Both the position numbers and the translations under genes were made by a program. This document shows, piece after piece, positions 11,776 to 23,727 of a stretch of DNA of 64,000 nt. The notes beneath the pieces were generated by a model that saw only the letters and a program-made list of their open reading frames with translations, was not told where the DNA came from and searched no databases. The DNA comes from Ilyonectria destructans (Eukaryota > Ascomycota > Sordariomycetes > Hypocreales > Nectriaceae). Position 1 is the stretch's first letter. Every line of letters starts with the position of its first letter. Location of the stretch: positions 1,178,001 through 1,242,000 of the forward strand of contig JAHEWK010000010.1 of assembly GCA_020740775.1 (NCBI GenBank). The letters are read 5' to 3'.

Positions 11776-13328
11776 ATGGCGACCAACGACAGCATGACCG
11801 AAGTAGACTCAACCCATGAGCTCCCTGAGCTCCGCGAGGCCGAGAAGAACGATTTGGACACGACAGGTCTCGAAAGTCCCGGCAGCTCCATCGACGAAAT
11901 TCCAGATGGAGATGTTGCGGCGTGGCTGGTGGTGTTGGGCACATGGTGTACATCATTCTGCAGCTTTGGCTGGATCAACAGTACGTTTACCGCGGAAATC
12001 TTCTGGGTGCAGAGATTTGACTAACACCCAATTTCAAGGCGTGGGAGTTTTTCAGGACTACTATGAGCATAACATCCTTAAGGACTACTCTTCCAGCACA
12101 ATCGCTTGGATTCCATCCCTACAAATTTTCTTCATCATGGTCATGGTGTGTGCTCTATTCCCTCTCTGTCAGTCATTATTCGCAGCCTAACGAGTTAACT
12201 CGCTGCAGGGTCCCGTGGTAGGAAGATTGCATGATCTCTATGGACCACGTCGCCTGATTCTAGGTGGAACTTTGCTGCATGTTTTTGGCTTGATGATGGC
12301 GTCCATATCGACCAGGTATTATCAGATCCTGCTGTCCCAGGGCATTTGCAGTGCGATTGGCGCGTCTGCCATCTTCCAGCCAGGTATGAGACTCTCATCG
12401 AATACTGCCATCCTGGGCTAACCATTCACTCAAAAGCCCTCAGCACGGTACCTGAATGGTTCAACAAGAAACGAGGCGCTGCTTTTGGCATCTGCTCGAC
12501 CGGATCCAGTCTCGGCGGTGTCATCTTCCCCATCATGCTTACGCACTTAATTGGCCAAGTCGGCTTTCCGTGGACAATGCGGATTTCGGCATTTCTCATC
12601 TTGTTCCTCTTGATCATCGCCAACTTGACGGTAAGACAAAGAGTGGTGTCCCACAGCAAGGCATCGATGAAACAGGACCATCTGGCTCCTTTCCGGGAGC
12701 CAAAGAGTCTCTTCCTTATGAGTGGATTCTTCCTCGTTACCTTTGGAATTTTCGTTCCAATCGACTATGTCGTTGTGGAAGCGCGTGCTTCCGGGATGGG
12801 CAATGGTATTCTCCAATACCTTGTTCCTATTCTCAACGCTGCTAGGTTTGTTTTGTCTTTCCCAAGGCTAATCCGACTATCCGCTAATCATCCGGCAGCT
12901 TTTTCGGAAGATCGTCGTCTGGTCTCATCGCTGATAGGCTCGGACGTTTCAATGTTTTCTCCGCTGTCTGCACCATGACCGGAATTTTAATTCTCGGGCT
13001 CTGGATACCTGCCAGCAATAACGCAGCGCTCATTTCATTTGCTGCGTTCTTCGGGTTCTTCTCTGGAGCATACATTTCACTCTCTCCAGCACTCGTGGCT
13101 GAGATTTCCCCGCCTGCGGAGTTTGGTTACAGGGGTGGCCTTCTGTTCATGTGTGGCTCGATCGGAGGTCTAGTGACGAACCCCATTGCCGGAGCAATTT
13201 TGGACGCGGATAACGGATCTTTCACAGGGTTGAAGGTTTTTGCGGGTGTCTTCTGCCTCGTTGGTACTCTTGTGGTCTTTGGAGCGAGACTTCACGAGAC
13301 TGGCTTTAAGCTAGCGGTCAAGTACTAA
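11776..13328 (+). CDS. MFS transporter, monocarboxylate-porter (MCT) type
   Basis: Five exons: 11776-11980, 12039-12145, 12209-12383, 12437-12845 and 12899-13328; 441 residues. An acidic N-terminal cytosolic tail precedes [14 protein letters not shown], the usual first helix of fungal MCT-like permeases. Further marks: VFQDYYEHN after helix 1, [11 protein letters not shown] in the loop between helices 2 and 3, [18 protein letters not shown]-like [10 protein letters not shown], and [14 protein letters not shown] in the second half. About 12 membrane helices are expected. Such permeases move monocarboxylates or related organic acids and aromatic acids through the plasma membrane; the cargo is not determinable. 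The fourth exon starts after an AAAAG acceptor, chosen because it alone restores the family reading [10 protein letters not shown]. Confidence 0.87.
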
Positions 13329-14646
13329 TTCTTCTGGTTTGGGATTAATAGGAGAATTTGCATTATTTTACGGAAGGATATATCATTGGGCGAGGCATAG
13401 ATTGTATTGTAGAATAGATTCTAGATAAGGCTTGTGCTGAGAGCGCAAGGGTAGATACGACGACAACAAGGTGGTCTTAGGGCTAGCAGTGCGATAACGT
13501 AGGCAGGTTTTTATCCTGTAGCTAAGCAGTCTTTTAGCTATAAGGTTTTTCCTGTCTAAATTAAATAGATTAGAATAGGTCGGTCAGAAAATTGTACTAA
13601 CAGGTATCATAATGAGCCAGGCATTCCCTCTAATTTTATTCATTGAATTCGAACGTTGTCTCACTTGGGTAGGAAGCTGGCGCGCTCATAGACAGGTCCT
13701 GGCATCAACGCCGTGTCGACACTCAGGTCGGAATCGAGTTAACATGGGGTAACTGAACTACGGAGATGACGCACACGCAACCCGCTGGTTGATCCCGATG
13801 TGATTAAGCATTGCAATGTGTCACGAGCCTAATTTTTTTCACCAGGCCTTTTCTCCTCATGGAATACGTCACAGTTTCACGCAGCAGGTTTATGGGTCAG
13901 TCTACAGGCTTTGGAGTCGGTGACGTAATCTATCTGGGTTAAACGGAGGCGAAGTACATATCAATAGTCCCGTTGCAAGATTGCGATCAGGCATTGGGAC
14001 CAAAGAGAAGGGCGGGCGTCCGTTCTTGAAAGGGTGCTCCTCGCGATACCTATGTCTGTTCGACCAAAGGTGGCGCGTTACATGTATACCGCTAGTGGAT
14101 GCCGTTATTGAAAGGTTAATATAGATTGTTTTGTTTTAGTACAGTCTAAATGGGAGCTACAAAGCGTTAGTTATTCAACATAGCACAGCCCCTGTTTCTT
14201 CGTCCAGGCTTTTATACATATTTTAAGCAATTTTAAATCATCCTTTTCGACGTCACTACCACTGTTTTCTTCTGTCTTAGTATCTCTTATCATTGCCTCG
14301 GAAATTTGTCGGTACTTGTAACATAAATAGCGCAATTATGCACTGCAAGCACTCTATGATCTTCGAGCGGAGCTCCGCTCGGCGATTGGAGGGCGGAAAA
14401 TGATGCAATCGGCCTTGCGCACCTCATTGAGGCTAAAACTGGCGACAACGATATGTATTAATAATACTAAATGCTCAACACATTGTATATCTACAGCACC
14501 ATCGCCTGTCCAAAAGTTGTGAGGAGCTTCAGACATAAGACCACGGGAACGAAACGATCCTGAAAGATACAGCAACTCTCCTCTCACGCCTCAAATACTT
14601 GCTTCTAACGAAAGGAATTCATATTACGAAAACCTGGTAACAAGCA
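13329..14646. other. Intergenic, AT-rich in parts
   Basis: About 1.3 kb between the MFS stop and the GST start. AT-rich 3' flank to about 13,620, then mixed sequence. Contains the 18-bp palindrome listed separately. No gene seen. Confidence 0.5.
14364..14381. repeat. Perfect 18-bp palindrome
   Basis: CGAGCGGAGCTCCGCTCG equals its own reverse complement. It lies about 265 bp upstream of the GST start codon, in a GC-rich patch of otherwise AT-rich DNA. It could be a dimeric regulator site or chance. Confidence 0.7.
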
Positions 14647-15456
14647 ATGAGTTCTCAGGCTGCTGCAGATATCACCCTCTACACCAACCACCGGTGTCCA
14701 TGTATGTTGCTAGGCAATCTATGCTGGATTCTCTGTCTAATTGACGTTCGCAGGGGCTCATCGAGCACACATCGTTCTCGCCGAGTTGGGAATTCCATTC
14801 AAGGAAGAGATTATCGACTTGGATGTCCCTAGATCACCCGAGTATTTGAAGGTGAACCCCCGAGGCCTGGTTCCATCTTTGTCGTATAATGGAGAAATTG
14901 TTACGGAGTCTGCAATTGTAGCTCAGTTCCTGGCCGACGCGTACCCGTCGCACTTGGTCCCTTCAACGGCTGATGCAAATGGCCCTCTTGTTCGAGCAAG
15001 AATTGCTTTCTTTGTTGATGCTTGGTTCTCCAAGATTCAGCCTCACTACGGAAAGATTGTTTTTTCGAAGTCTGATAAAGATGCTGAAGACTCAGCCAAA
15101 GACATTATCGCTGCAATCTCAAAGGAGGTGGAGCCGTTGCTTGCTGATGCTGCTCCGTTCTTTGGTGGCCACCAAAAGCTCACATTGGCTGAGGTTAGTT
15201 GATCCCAAATTCACATTAATTCACAGAATACTGAAACAGTTTGAAGGTCTTGACTGGCCCATTTATCCTCCGCTTGTTCAGCTTCTCAAAGCGCGGACTC
15301 GTCCCAGCTAGTATCACTGAACAACTTCGAGATACCGCGCCTAAGTTTTACCAGTGGGCACAGGAAGTTATTCAACAACCAGCTGTGGTCTCTATCTACA
15401 ACGAGGACAAAGTAGTAGAAGCTACTAAGAATAGAGTATCAAAGCTGAGGGTTTAA
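14647..15456 (+). CDS. Glutathione S-transferase, GstA/omega-like
   Basis: Three exons: 14647-14701, 14754-15193 and 15247-15456; 234 residues, the size of a soluble two-domain GST. The thioredoxin fold begins with ITLYTNHRCPWAHRA, where Cys in CPWAHR is the usual catalytic residue of omega-type enzymes; the CP and WAHR parts are joined by the first intron. VNPRGLVPSL and the glutathione-contact ESAIVAQFLAD follow. The helical C-terminal domain holds LTLAEV, completed across the second intron. Family role: glutathione conjugation or thiol transfer in the cytosol, often for xenobiotics. It lies next to a transporter and a phenolic-ester hydrolase, which fits detoxification, but no shared regulation is shown. 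Confidence 0.88.
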
Positions 15457-16432
15457 TCACGGCGGCGATGCAGGCCAGATGAGGAGAATAGGAATCGCAT
15501 GAGGCAATGCTAAATAGTCTTGTTAATTTGTTGTGTGATTTTACTGGGATAACAACGATAATACTGACATCTTGCGTAAATGGTATTTTTGAGTGACTCC
15601 TCATGTGTTTTCTCCCTCGCTCTGCTCCCATCTTGCCGACATGGCTCGCATGGTCCTCACATCCAGTAGCAAGCATAACCTAGCACAAAGGAGCGACCTG
15701 CTGGAGGCTATATATATCTATTTTGAGCATATCGCGCACCAGCCAGCTTCGATACAGCGGCCTATAGAAACTAGTACACCATCGCAAGGTGAAGGATGGA
15801 GAACATGGTAAAATGCGGGGTGGAATAATATGGGCCCACATGTGCTCTACAGCCCGGATAGCAATATCCTTGACTTTTAATATCTCCCCAGAATCTGCTC
15901 ACGCTGAGGCTTCCTAAGGTGATTATAATCGGCCCGATATTAGCACATTAATACAGACTAACTTATATAAGGATTGTAGGGCCCAAAGAAAACACAAAGA
16001 CGGTCAGTTCTATGGAACAAACTCCAGAGTTCACCGGTTAACCTAGCGCCGATTGGCGGCTTTATACCCATGTCTCAATCGGTTCCACACCTCGACGGAT
16101 ACACTGCCGACATTGACGCGTACATTGCCACTCCTGCCCCTGAATATACCCAAATTGAGTTGCTGAGGGCGTCATGCCTTTGATGTAATGACCTCCGTCT
16201 CCAAACTCCAGATTTCTCTGGGTCTGGCCCCGCAACATGGCTGGGGTTGCTAGGCACAAGGATTCTAACGTCCTCAATGAAGCAGTAGAGTATGGCCGAC
16301 TATGGCCGACATCTCGTCTATAAGTATGATGATGGTCCCGTACCAACAGCCAGCATCATCACTCACTCAAAAGTCTAGTCTATCCCTTACTTCTTTCATT
16401 GAAGACGCGATTGCAACAGCCGAACCATCGCA
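15457..16432. other. Intergenic, promoter of the tannase-like gene
   Basis: About 980 bp. Contains TATA-like runs near 15710 and 15962 and the 10-bp tandem copy at 16291-16310. No coding signal. Confidence 0.5.
16291..16310. repeat. Exact 10-bp tandem duplication
   Basis: TATGGCCGAC occurs twice back to back, 123 bp before the tannase-like start codon. The GGCCGAC core could be a regulator site. Confidence 0.6.
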
Positions 16433-18166
16433 ATGCGTTCCAAGGCCTGGGTTGCTTTGACGGTTGCCGCCTTGTCGAGCGCCGCGCACACCGCTTCCTT
16501 ATCCAATATCTGTACCAAGTCGTACGCACAGTCGGCGCTCCCTGCTGATGATTTCAACCTCGGCATCACTATCGATTCATCCTCAGTGGAGACGAACCTG
16601 GTTGCCAATGCGTCCTTCAGCTCCGTTTGGTATCCGACCAGTAGCTTCGACTACTGCAACGTCACCTTCGCCTACTCGCATAATGGTATTGCTGGAGATA
16701 TTGTCCACGTTACTTATTGGCTACCTGCACCAAGCCAGTTTCAGAACCGCTATGTATCTACCGGCGGTGGCGGTCTCGCTATTCAGTCAGGCACCTCGAG
16801 CATCCCGACGGGTGTCATCGTTGGCGCTGTGTCAGGCCTGACTGACGGCGGATTCGGCTCGTTCGACACAGACTGGGACGACGTCTTCCTCTTGGCCAAT
16901 AACACCATCAATTGGCAGGCTGTGTATATGTTTGGCTATCAGGCCCACCATGAACTCGCCCTCTTAGGCAAGCAGTTCGCCAGGAACCTCTACAACGTCT
17001 CCGATAGCTCCAAGGTCTACTCTTATTACCAGGGCTGCTCGGAGGGCGGTCGCGAGGGCTGGAGCCAAGTCCAGCGGTTCGCTGATCAGTTTGATGGTGC
17101 TGCCATCGGTGCTCCAGCCTTCCGTTATGGCCAGCAACAGGTCAACCATCTCACTGGAAATGTTATTGAGCAAACAATGGACTACTTCCCTCCCAGTTGC
17201 GAACTGGACAAGATATTGAACTTGACTATTGCCGCTTGCGATCCCCTCGACGGCAAGGCCGACGGTATAATCTCGCGGTCAGATCTCTGCAAGCTGAAAT
17301 TCGACCTTAACAGTACCATCGGCCAATCTTACTCGTGCGATGCCAGCACTGCGAGCGGCCTCAACAAACGCCAGTTCATGAGCGCACCAACCCCGGCACA
17401 AGAAGGAACCGTCAGCGCCGAGGGAGTGGCCGTCGTTGGCGCGTTCCTAGACGGTTTGCATGACTCCAAGGGTCGCCAAGTATACCTCAACTATCAACCT
17501 GGCTCAGCCTTCAGCGATGCTGCTGCTGCCTACGATGATGAGACGGATACTTGGGGCGTGTCTATCAGCAGCCTCGGCGGCGAGTGGGTTGCTCGATTCC
17601 TTCAGCTCCAGGACGTCGACACGCTCAGCAACCTTGACAATGTCACCTATGATACGCTCAAAGAGTGGATGATCTATGGCATGAACAAGTATGGTGATTC
17701 TCTGCAGACCACGTGGCCTGACCTCACCGACTTCCAGGCTGCTGGTGGAAAGGTGATCCATGTTCATGGTGAATCAGACGACTCGATCCCGGCAGGCTCC
17801 TCTGTTCATTACTACGAATCCGTTCGAAGTACCATGTTCTCTGATCTGGGCTACAATGAGAGTGTCGCGGCCGTTGATGACTTCTACCGCCTGTATCTTG
17901 TCCCTGGCGGCGCGCATTGCAGCACAAACACCAACCAACCCGGCGGTCCTTGGCCCCAGACAACCTTGCAGACCGTCATTGAATGGGTTGAGAATGGAGT
18001 TGCGCCAGCAACACTCAGTGCTACAGGCAACATTGATTCGATCTGCCGCTGGCCACTGCGTCCGCTATGGTCGAACAACGGCACATCTTTTGACTGCGTC
18101 TACGACCAGGAGTCTATCAACACCTGGATGTATGACTTTGATGCCTACAACGTGCCCATTTACTAG
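16433..18166 (+). CDS. Secreted tannase / feruloyl esterase
   Basis: Single exon, 577 residues, typical of the fungal tannase and feruloyl esterase family (Pfam Tannase). The start has a classic signal peptide (MRSKAW, then a hydrophobic stretch ending AAHTA). The family reading STGGGGLAIQ is present. Catalytic parts: nucleophile Ser203 in CSEGG, Asp449 or Asp450 in HGESDD, and His495 in GGAHC; the Cys before Ser and the Cys after His form the disulphide expected of the family's CS-D-HC motif. Many N-x-S/T sites point to glycosylation. It should cut esters of gallic or hydroxycinnamic acids from plant polymers outside the cell; tannase and feruloyl esterase activity cannot be told apart by reading. 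Confidence 0.92.
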   Translation: MRSKAWVALTVAALSSAAHTASLSNICTKSYAQSALPADDFNLGITIDSSSVETNLVANASFSSVWYPTSSFDYCNVTFAYSHNGIAGDIVHVTYWLPAPSQFQNRYVSTGGGGLAIQSGTSSIPTGVIVGAVSGLTDGGFGSFDTDWDDVFLLANNTINWQAVYMFGYQAHHELALLGKQFARNLYNVSDSSKVYSYYQGCSEGGREGWSQVQRFADQFDGAAIGAPAFRYGQQQVNHLTGNVIEQTMDYFPPSCELDKILNLTIAACDPLDGKADGIISRSDLCKLKFDLNSTIGQSYSCDASTASGLNKRQFMSAPTPAQEGTVSAEGVAVVGAFLDGLHDSKGRQVYLNYQPGSAFSDAAAAYDDETDTWGVSISSLGGEWVARFLQLQDVDTLSNLDNVTYDTLKEWMIYGMNKYGDSLQTTWPDLTDFQAAGGKVIHVHGESDDSIPAGSSVHYYESVRSTMFSDLGYNESVAAVDDFYRLYLVPGGAHCSTNTNQPGGPWPQTTLQTVIEWVENGVAPATLSATGNIDSICRWPLRPLWSNNGTSFDCVYDQESINTWMYDFDAYNVPIY

Positions 18167-19989
18167 GCTTACTGATTGGATATTCTGGCTATGTTGAGGG
18201 TTATAATGAGTGTCCACTGGGCAGGAAGCCATTAATTAGTCAATCGGGATTAACTAAAGACTGATAAGGTCTCTTACTTTATATTATCGTTCCTTGAGAA
18301 CATAGGCTATGACATGTATTGAATACAATTATGTAGCACTTTGAACTAAACAAAATGCCCCAAAGACTGCGGAACTTATAATTGTGTCTGAACTGTCGAT
18401 TTTGATGGAGTGGTATCACTCGCTTGTGGATTGCTTAGGTCACCCGGTTACATGCACAAAGTCTTGTCTTTGTTGTTGCGATTCTGTAAACTGTATCTAT
18501 GAGAATGAAAGCAGCTTGATGGCTAACTGAAGGAGTGAAGAATGCTTGGAATGACGAGAAAAGCCCTCGACATGGGACGACCAGTAAAGCTGTAATTGAG
18601 CCACGTTTTGAGAAGTAGTCCGGTAGCTCATACTACAACAAAGGGTTATTAACGTAAACAGCTGATAAAAATCTCGGCGGTTATGTGGGCCTTGTTGCTC
18701 CGAGTTAGTTATTCTCCGACTTAATGCTTGCATGGGTGCTTTTAGGCGTGGGGGTGCTCCGGGAGCGCGTCGTACCGAGACTTCAACTATTGGACAAAGA
18801 GGCGAACCTTAATGATGAACTCGTAAGCGGTCGGGCCGTTATATTCCCCATAATTGAGATCACATACCAGACCGAGGTGGAGCTGGTCAATATACATGGA
18901 AATAAAAGGATTTAGAAACGGGTCTCCTATATTCCAGTATAGCATAGTCCCTTTGTCCGACCAATCGGGTTCACTTTAGCCGGTAGGCTCCATTCGGAAG
19001 CTCGACAAGCACCAGTGAACATTCCATTGGGTAGGGCTAGCTGGTGTCTCTTGTTTTATAGTCTGTAGTAGTAAGAATCGACTATTGAGTTATTGAGCTG
19101 AAGCACAGGGTTCTACGACAGCATGAGCATGTACGGAGCGAGGTGTATCCGGTTAGCAGTTCCCAACGAGTGGTGAAGAATGATTCTCAATACACACCCC
19201 GAGAAGCACCCAATGACGGTAGGATCCTTATTTACTTGTTTCAACCCCGCTAGAACTATAAACTACCGATCGATTTGAGCTCATACAGTTTCAGCGTTCG
19301 GATGCCCTGACGATAGTTTGGAATCTTCAAACTTAGGAGGACAGACCCTCGCGGGATATTTAATCCTGTAACTGTTACCAATATGAGTGAAACCCATGGA
19401 TGGAATAGGAAGAGTTTCGAGGGATTCGGTGGTGGTCCCAGATCCAGGAACGATGACTTACAGCTCCGCGCTAAATCCGACTTATTTCTTTCACACAACG
19501 CGAAAGCCATCCCTCCGTTTCTTGGTCCCGCGCACCTCTACTGTGTTGACCTGTCAAAAAAACACTTGAAGCTGTAGTGATTGCTTCGAATTATGAGTAG
19601 TTCTTCAAAGAAATACATAGCAACTTAATATCGCACTTGGTTTGTGGGTGTCACTCTCCCCGACGCCGGCGATGGCGTGATAGAGCACAATCAACTGCAT
19701 CATTGCTTCGCAGCAAGAACTCCACTCGGGACCTGGCTTGACTGGCTGCCGTTGCCCCGACGTGCCTCTGGAATCGACGCTAACAGTGGAGAACGGATGG
19801 CTTACTACGTGCGTCCGGACATCAAGAAACTCTTTGGAAGACTTCGCACTCCTTGTATTATTTTTCTCTATTCAATCTCTGTTGCGAATTGGTCAATTGG
19901 CGGCGATCTCAGTGACCGGGCAGTCTCTCTCTAGCGCATTCAACCCCCCATCTCCCGGATCTGAGAGAATTCGCTCCCCCGCTGCCACA
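18167..19989. other. Intergenic, no gene supported
   Basis: About 1.8 kb between the tannase-like stop and the FMO start, largely AT-rich with short frames lacking domain character. Composition turns GC-rich at about 19,940, just before the FMO. Confidence 0.5.
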
Positions 19990-21535
19990 ATGCCGGCCAA
20001 ACGGGTGGCGGTAATTGGGGCCGGGCCCGCGGGCGCAATCGCGGTCGATGCGCTCGCCCAGGAAAAGGCATTCGACCTCATCCGCGTCTTCGAGCGGCGC
20101 GAGGCAGCCGGAGGATGCTGGTAGAGTTGCGCCTGTCCTCGGCCACTGTTAGACGCTGTCGCTGATGGACTCCCAGGATCGGCGACTCGTCGGCGCCTCC
20201 GACGCTCACCAACTTTGCGCGACTGGCTGACCGCTCGGCCGATGCGCCGTTGGCCGTCCCGGAGCAGCTGCCGGCGCTCACGCCAAAGTCGGACCAGCCT
20301 CGCTTTGCGGAGTCGTCTATTTACCCCTACCTGGAGACCAACGTGGACAGCTTGGCCATGGAGTTCAGCCAGGAGCCCATCCCGGAGATCCGGAGCGACT
20401 GGTCCATCGGCGTGCACGGCCCCGACACGCCGTTCCGGCCGTGGACGGTGCTCCGGGGGTACATCGAGAGCCTGGTGCAGCGGAACGCGTACGAGGACTT
20501 CATCTCGTACAACACTTGTGTGGAATGCGTGGAGAAGGTGGGCTCCGAGTGGAAGGTGACGCTGCGCAGAGAAGGCAAGGAGCAGGATTATTGGTGGGTC
20601 GAGTGGTTCGACGCCGTGGTGGTCGCCAGCGGCCATTACTGGGTGCCGTATATCCCAGCCATCGACGGGCTTGAGCAGTTTGAGAAGTCTCGTCCAGGTA
20701 GTGTGTTGCACAGCAAACACTTCCGAGGGAGGAATCTCTTGAAAAACAAAGTAGGTCTCATTGGAAACTATTCGACTCGGGTGCTAACGATAAATAACCT
20801 CAGCGTGTTGTCGTTGTCGGAGCCTCTGTATCCGCAGCAGATATTGCCGTCGATCTCGTCGACACAGTCAAGTCACCCGTACACACCATTGTGCTGGGCC
20901 ACACGGCCAACGGCTACTTTGGCGACGTAGCATTCGACCACCCACGGATCGAAAAGCACCCCTCCATCGCCCGTGTCAGCGGCCGGACGGTGCACCTGGT
21001 GGACGGCAACACGATCCCAGACGTGGACCACATCGTCTTCGGCACGGGCTACAGCTGGACGCTCCCGTTCTTGCCATCTGTGCCGTTGCGGAACAACCGC
21101 GTGCCAGACCTGTTCCAGCACGTCGTGTGGCAGCACGATCCGTCGCTGCTGTTCGTCGGAGCCGTGGGCGCGGGGCTCACCTTCAAGATCTTCGAGTGGC
21201 AGGCCGTGTACGCAGCGCGCCTGCTCGCTGGACGAGGGACTCTACCACCTGTAGAGGCGATGCAGGAGTGGGAGACGGAACGAATCAAGACGCACGGCGA
21301 CGGGCCAAAGTTCACCGTCGTGTTCCCAGACTTCGAGGACTACTTCGACGGGCTGCGGGAGCTGGCTGGCGAAGGCGCGCCGGGGGTGGGCCGCAAGCTG
21401 CCAAAGTTCAAGAGAGAGTGGCATCGCGCGTTTCTGACTGGCACAGACCTGCGCAAGGAGATGTGGCAGCGGCAGAATGAAGCGGCGAGGGCTGACGAGG
21501 CATCGAGGGCGAAGGGTCCTCAAGCCCACTTATGA
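19990..21535 (+). CDS. Flavin-containing monooxygenase (FMO-like)
   Basis: Three exons: 19990-20120, 20177-20750 and 20804-21535; 478 residues. Exon 1 carries the FAD Rossmann motif VAVIGAGPAGA, ending in GGCW, completed across the first intron. The FMO signature region is seen as HSKHFRG after the stretch VVASGHYWVPYIP. Exon 3 opens with the NADPH-binding VVVVGASVSAADIA. FGTGYSWTLPFLP near the middle of exon 3 is typical. The likely reaction is NADPH-dependent oxygenation of a soft nucleophile or a Baeyer-Villiger oxidation; the substrate is unknown. The coding part is clearly richer in G and C than the DNA upstream. Start ATG is preceded by CCACA. Confidence 0.88.
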
Positions 21536-21996
21536 TCTTCTGATGACGGGTTTATGCTGGTGGCTGTAGATGGCGATTGGATGGAGCTGTGGTTGTGTTT
21601 CACTGATGTTGGAAAAGATTTGCACCTCGAGGTTGCGACCTCTGGGGAACTTGTCTTAGTTGTACACTGTTGATGTCGTAACTTAGATCTTAGACGATGA
21701 ATACCATGGACCCCCCAATTATTCTCGACAGCTGTTCACTAGTTCAAACACGGTGCTCGTGAGCTTTGGAAAAGATGGTTGATTAAATCCGATTACATAT
21801 TCGTTGCCCGTAGGCCACCAGTCCATACAATCATCAACTTCGTTGGTATCACAACTTGCCCGCATGCGCTGCCATGATCCGCTCCAGAACTCCAAGCCAA
21901 AACCCCATGATGGAAAGCAACCCAACACCTATGACTGAAATGCCAAGTTCACCCAGCGCCTAACCCCGTGCAAACAAACACTCGCTCGACATATAA
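21536..21996. other. Intergenic between convergent genes
   Basis: About 460 bp, nothing recognised. Confidence 0.5.
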
Positions 21997-22683
21997 TTAC
22001 GCCATGTCGCCCTGCTGGCGGACAGAGCCGCGCGACGACTCGGGCCTCGCCTGCTCGTAGCGGGCCAGCTCCCGCAGCCACGCATTCATCCGCGACACCT
22101 TGTCGTCCTCGAGGCTGCGGTGCTCCATGGCCTCCCACTCGTCCTCGCTCAGGCTCCACAGCGTCAGGTGCTCCAGGATGGCGATGACGGCCGTGACGAT
22201 GATGACGGTCATCGGGTTGCCCCAGTCGTCGGACCAGGCGGCGTAGAAGATCAGCACGAAGGCGTCGACGGCATCGCTCAGCAGCCCGACGGCCAGCGCG
22301 CGGCTGAGTTCGCGGCGCGCGTACGCATCTCCCTCCAGGGCACTCGTCACGTCGGCCGTGTGCAGCAAGCCGGCGAGCAGGATGTCGCGCACGCCTATCA
22401 GGCTCGCGAGCATGCACGACGAGCCATCGGAGGGCACGTCGAGGGCGTACAGGCCGAAGCGCGGGTAGACGACGAGCGACAGGCCGCGGAAGAAGCGCAC
22501 GAGGGTAAAGGTCGATATCGCGGTGCGCTGGATGCGTGCGGCAACGGACTCCTGCGGTTGCGCCTGCGCCTGCGCCTGTTGAAGCTGGATCTGGAGCCGG
22601 CCTGCAGCGTCCGGCGCGGCGGCGATGGCGGCGGTGGGGGCGGCCGAGAGCGGGAGGAGAGGCGTCGTGACGGTCGGGGCCAT
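21997..22683 (-). CDS. Uncharacterised multipass membrane protein (possibly DUF4267-like)
   Basis: Uninterrupted ATG-initiated frame of 228 residues. After an Ala/Gln-rich N-terminus with QAQAQ repeats come hydrophobic segments around FFRGLSLVVYPRFG, LIGVRDILLAGLL, ALAVGLLSDAVDAFVLIF and VIIVTAVIAILEHLTL, suggesting four membrane helices. GVRDILLAG and LSDAVDA recall small fungal proteins with DUF4267, but I hold this loosely. The C-terminus is charged and soluble. No function can be given. Confidence 0.65.
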   Translation of the reverse strand: MAPTVTTPLLPLSAAPTAAIAAAPDAAGRLQIQLQQAQAQAQPQESVAARIQRTAISTFTLVRFFRGLSLVVYPRFGLYALDVPSDGSSCMLASLIGVRDILLAGLLHTADVTSALEGDAYARRELSRALAVGLLSDAVDAFVLIFYAAWSDDWGNPMTVIIVTAVIAILEHLTLWSLSEDEWEAMEHRSLEDDKVSRMNAWLRELARYEQARPESSRGSVRQQGDMA

Positions 22684-23727
22684 GTATGCGGGTGGATGGT
22701 TTTAGTACTGTATGTTTCTTTTCGAGGGCCTTGTCAAAAGGCGGGGGATACGATGGATCAAACGGAGAATGTGTTGATGGGCGTCAACAACAACAAAACA
22801 TCAACCTCACCGGGGAGGAGGAGGAAGGGGGAGGGAGAGACGATCCAAGGCCACACGAGACGGCCGCCATCTGCTCATATTAATATAACCCGCCATCCTC
22901 GATCCAACCCTACTTTGCCGCTCACACGCTCACACACTCACCACCCGCCCTGTGCGACTACACAAAAAATAAAAGAGCTCACGCGTTTCCCCACCGATAA
23001 TAGTAGCGTCATGATGGGAGCGTAGCCACTCCAACTCCGGCCGGTGGCGTCGAAAACGTCACGCCCGCGGCGGCCAATCCCTCTGCGACGATGGAACCCC
23101 CGCTCCCTAACAATCCCTGCGGCTGGTGATCTCGATGCAACGTCTGGCGCTAGAAGGGGAGAGGGGAGGAGTTTTTGTGTCGCACTCGTCGCCGGTGTGA
23201 AGGCGAAGTTGGGGGGATGGGGATGGGGTTGGCATCCCACTGGCGGGGGCTGGAAGATAAGCTCCGGGGTCGGTGAAGTGATGGTTTCTGCTAAAGGTTG
23301 GGTCCAGCGACCAGGCGACTGGTTCATGATTGTGGAAAAAGGCCGGAGAATGGCGTTTTCCAGAACACTCGAAACTCTGGGGTGCAAGCCGGCAATGCTC
23401 TGCAATGCTCTGCTCTGCTCCGTTGTCTCGTTCGTCGCATCGCAGCGCATCGCATCGCATCTCAACTCCCACCCACACAGAGCCCCCTGTCTGGCGATGG
23501 TGCACATACTGCAGCCTCCTTCACTGCACAGCACACACCGCACTGCAGACTCTGCACACACGAACGGCACAGACAAAAACCGAGCTCGGCAGCCGACCTT
23601 TGCGAACTGGTGGAGATAAGAGCTTCTCTGGGCTTGTCCCTTCTCGATGCCCTCCCTCCTACACACCATCCAACCAGTCCCCGTCCTCCCACACCCGCTC
23701 GCGCCTTATCGGCCTGAGCTGCCTCTT

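Noticed and set aside
19893..20720. 275-residue minus-strand frame over the FMO
   Set aside because: Caused by high GC content; the plus strand has a clear FMO.
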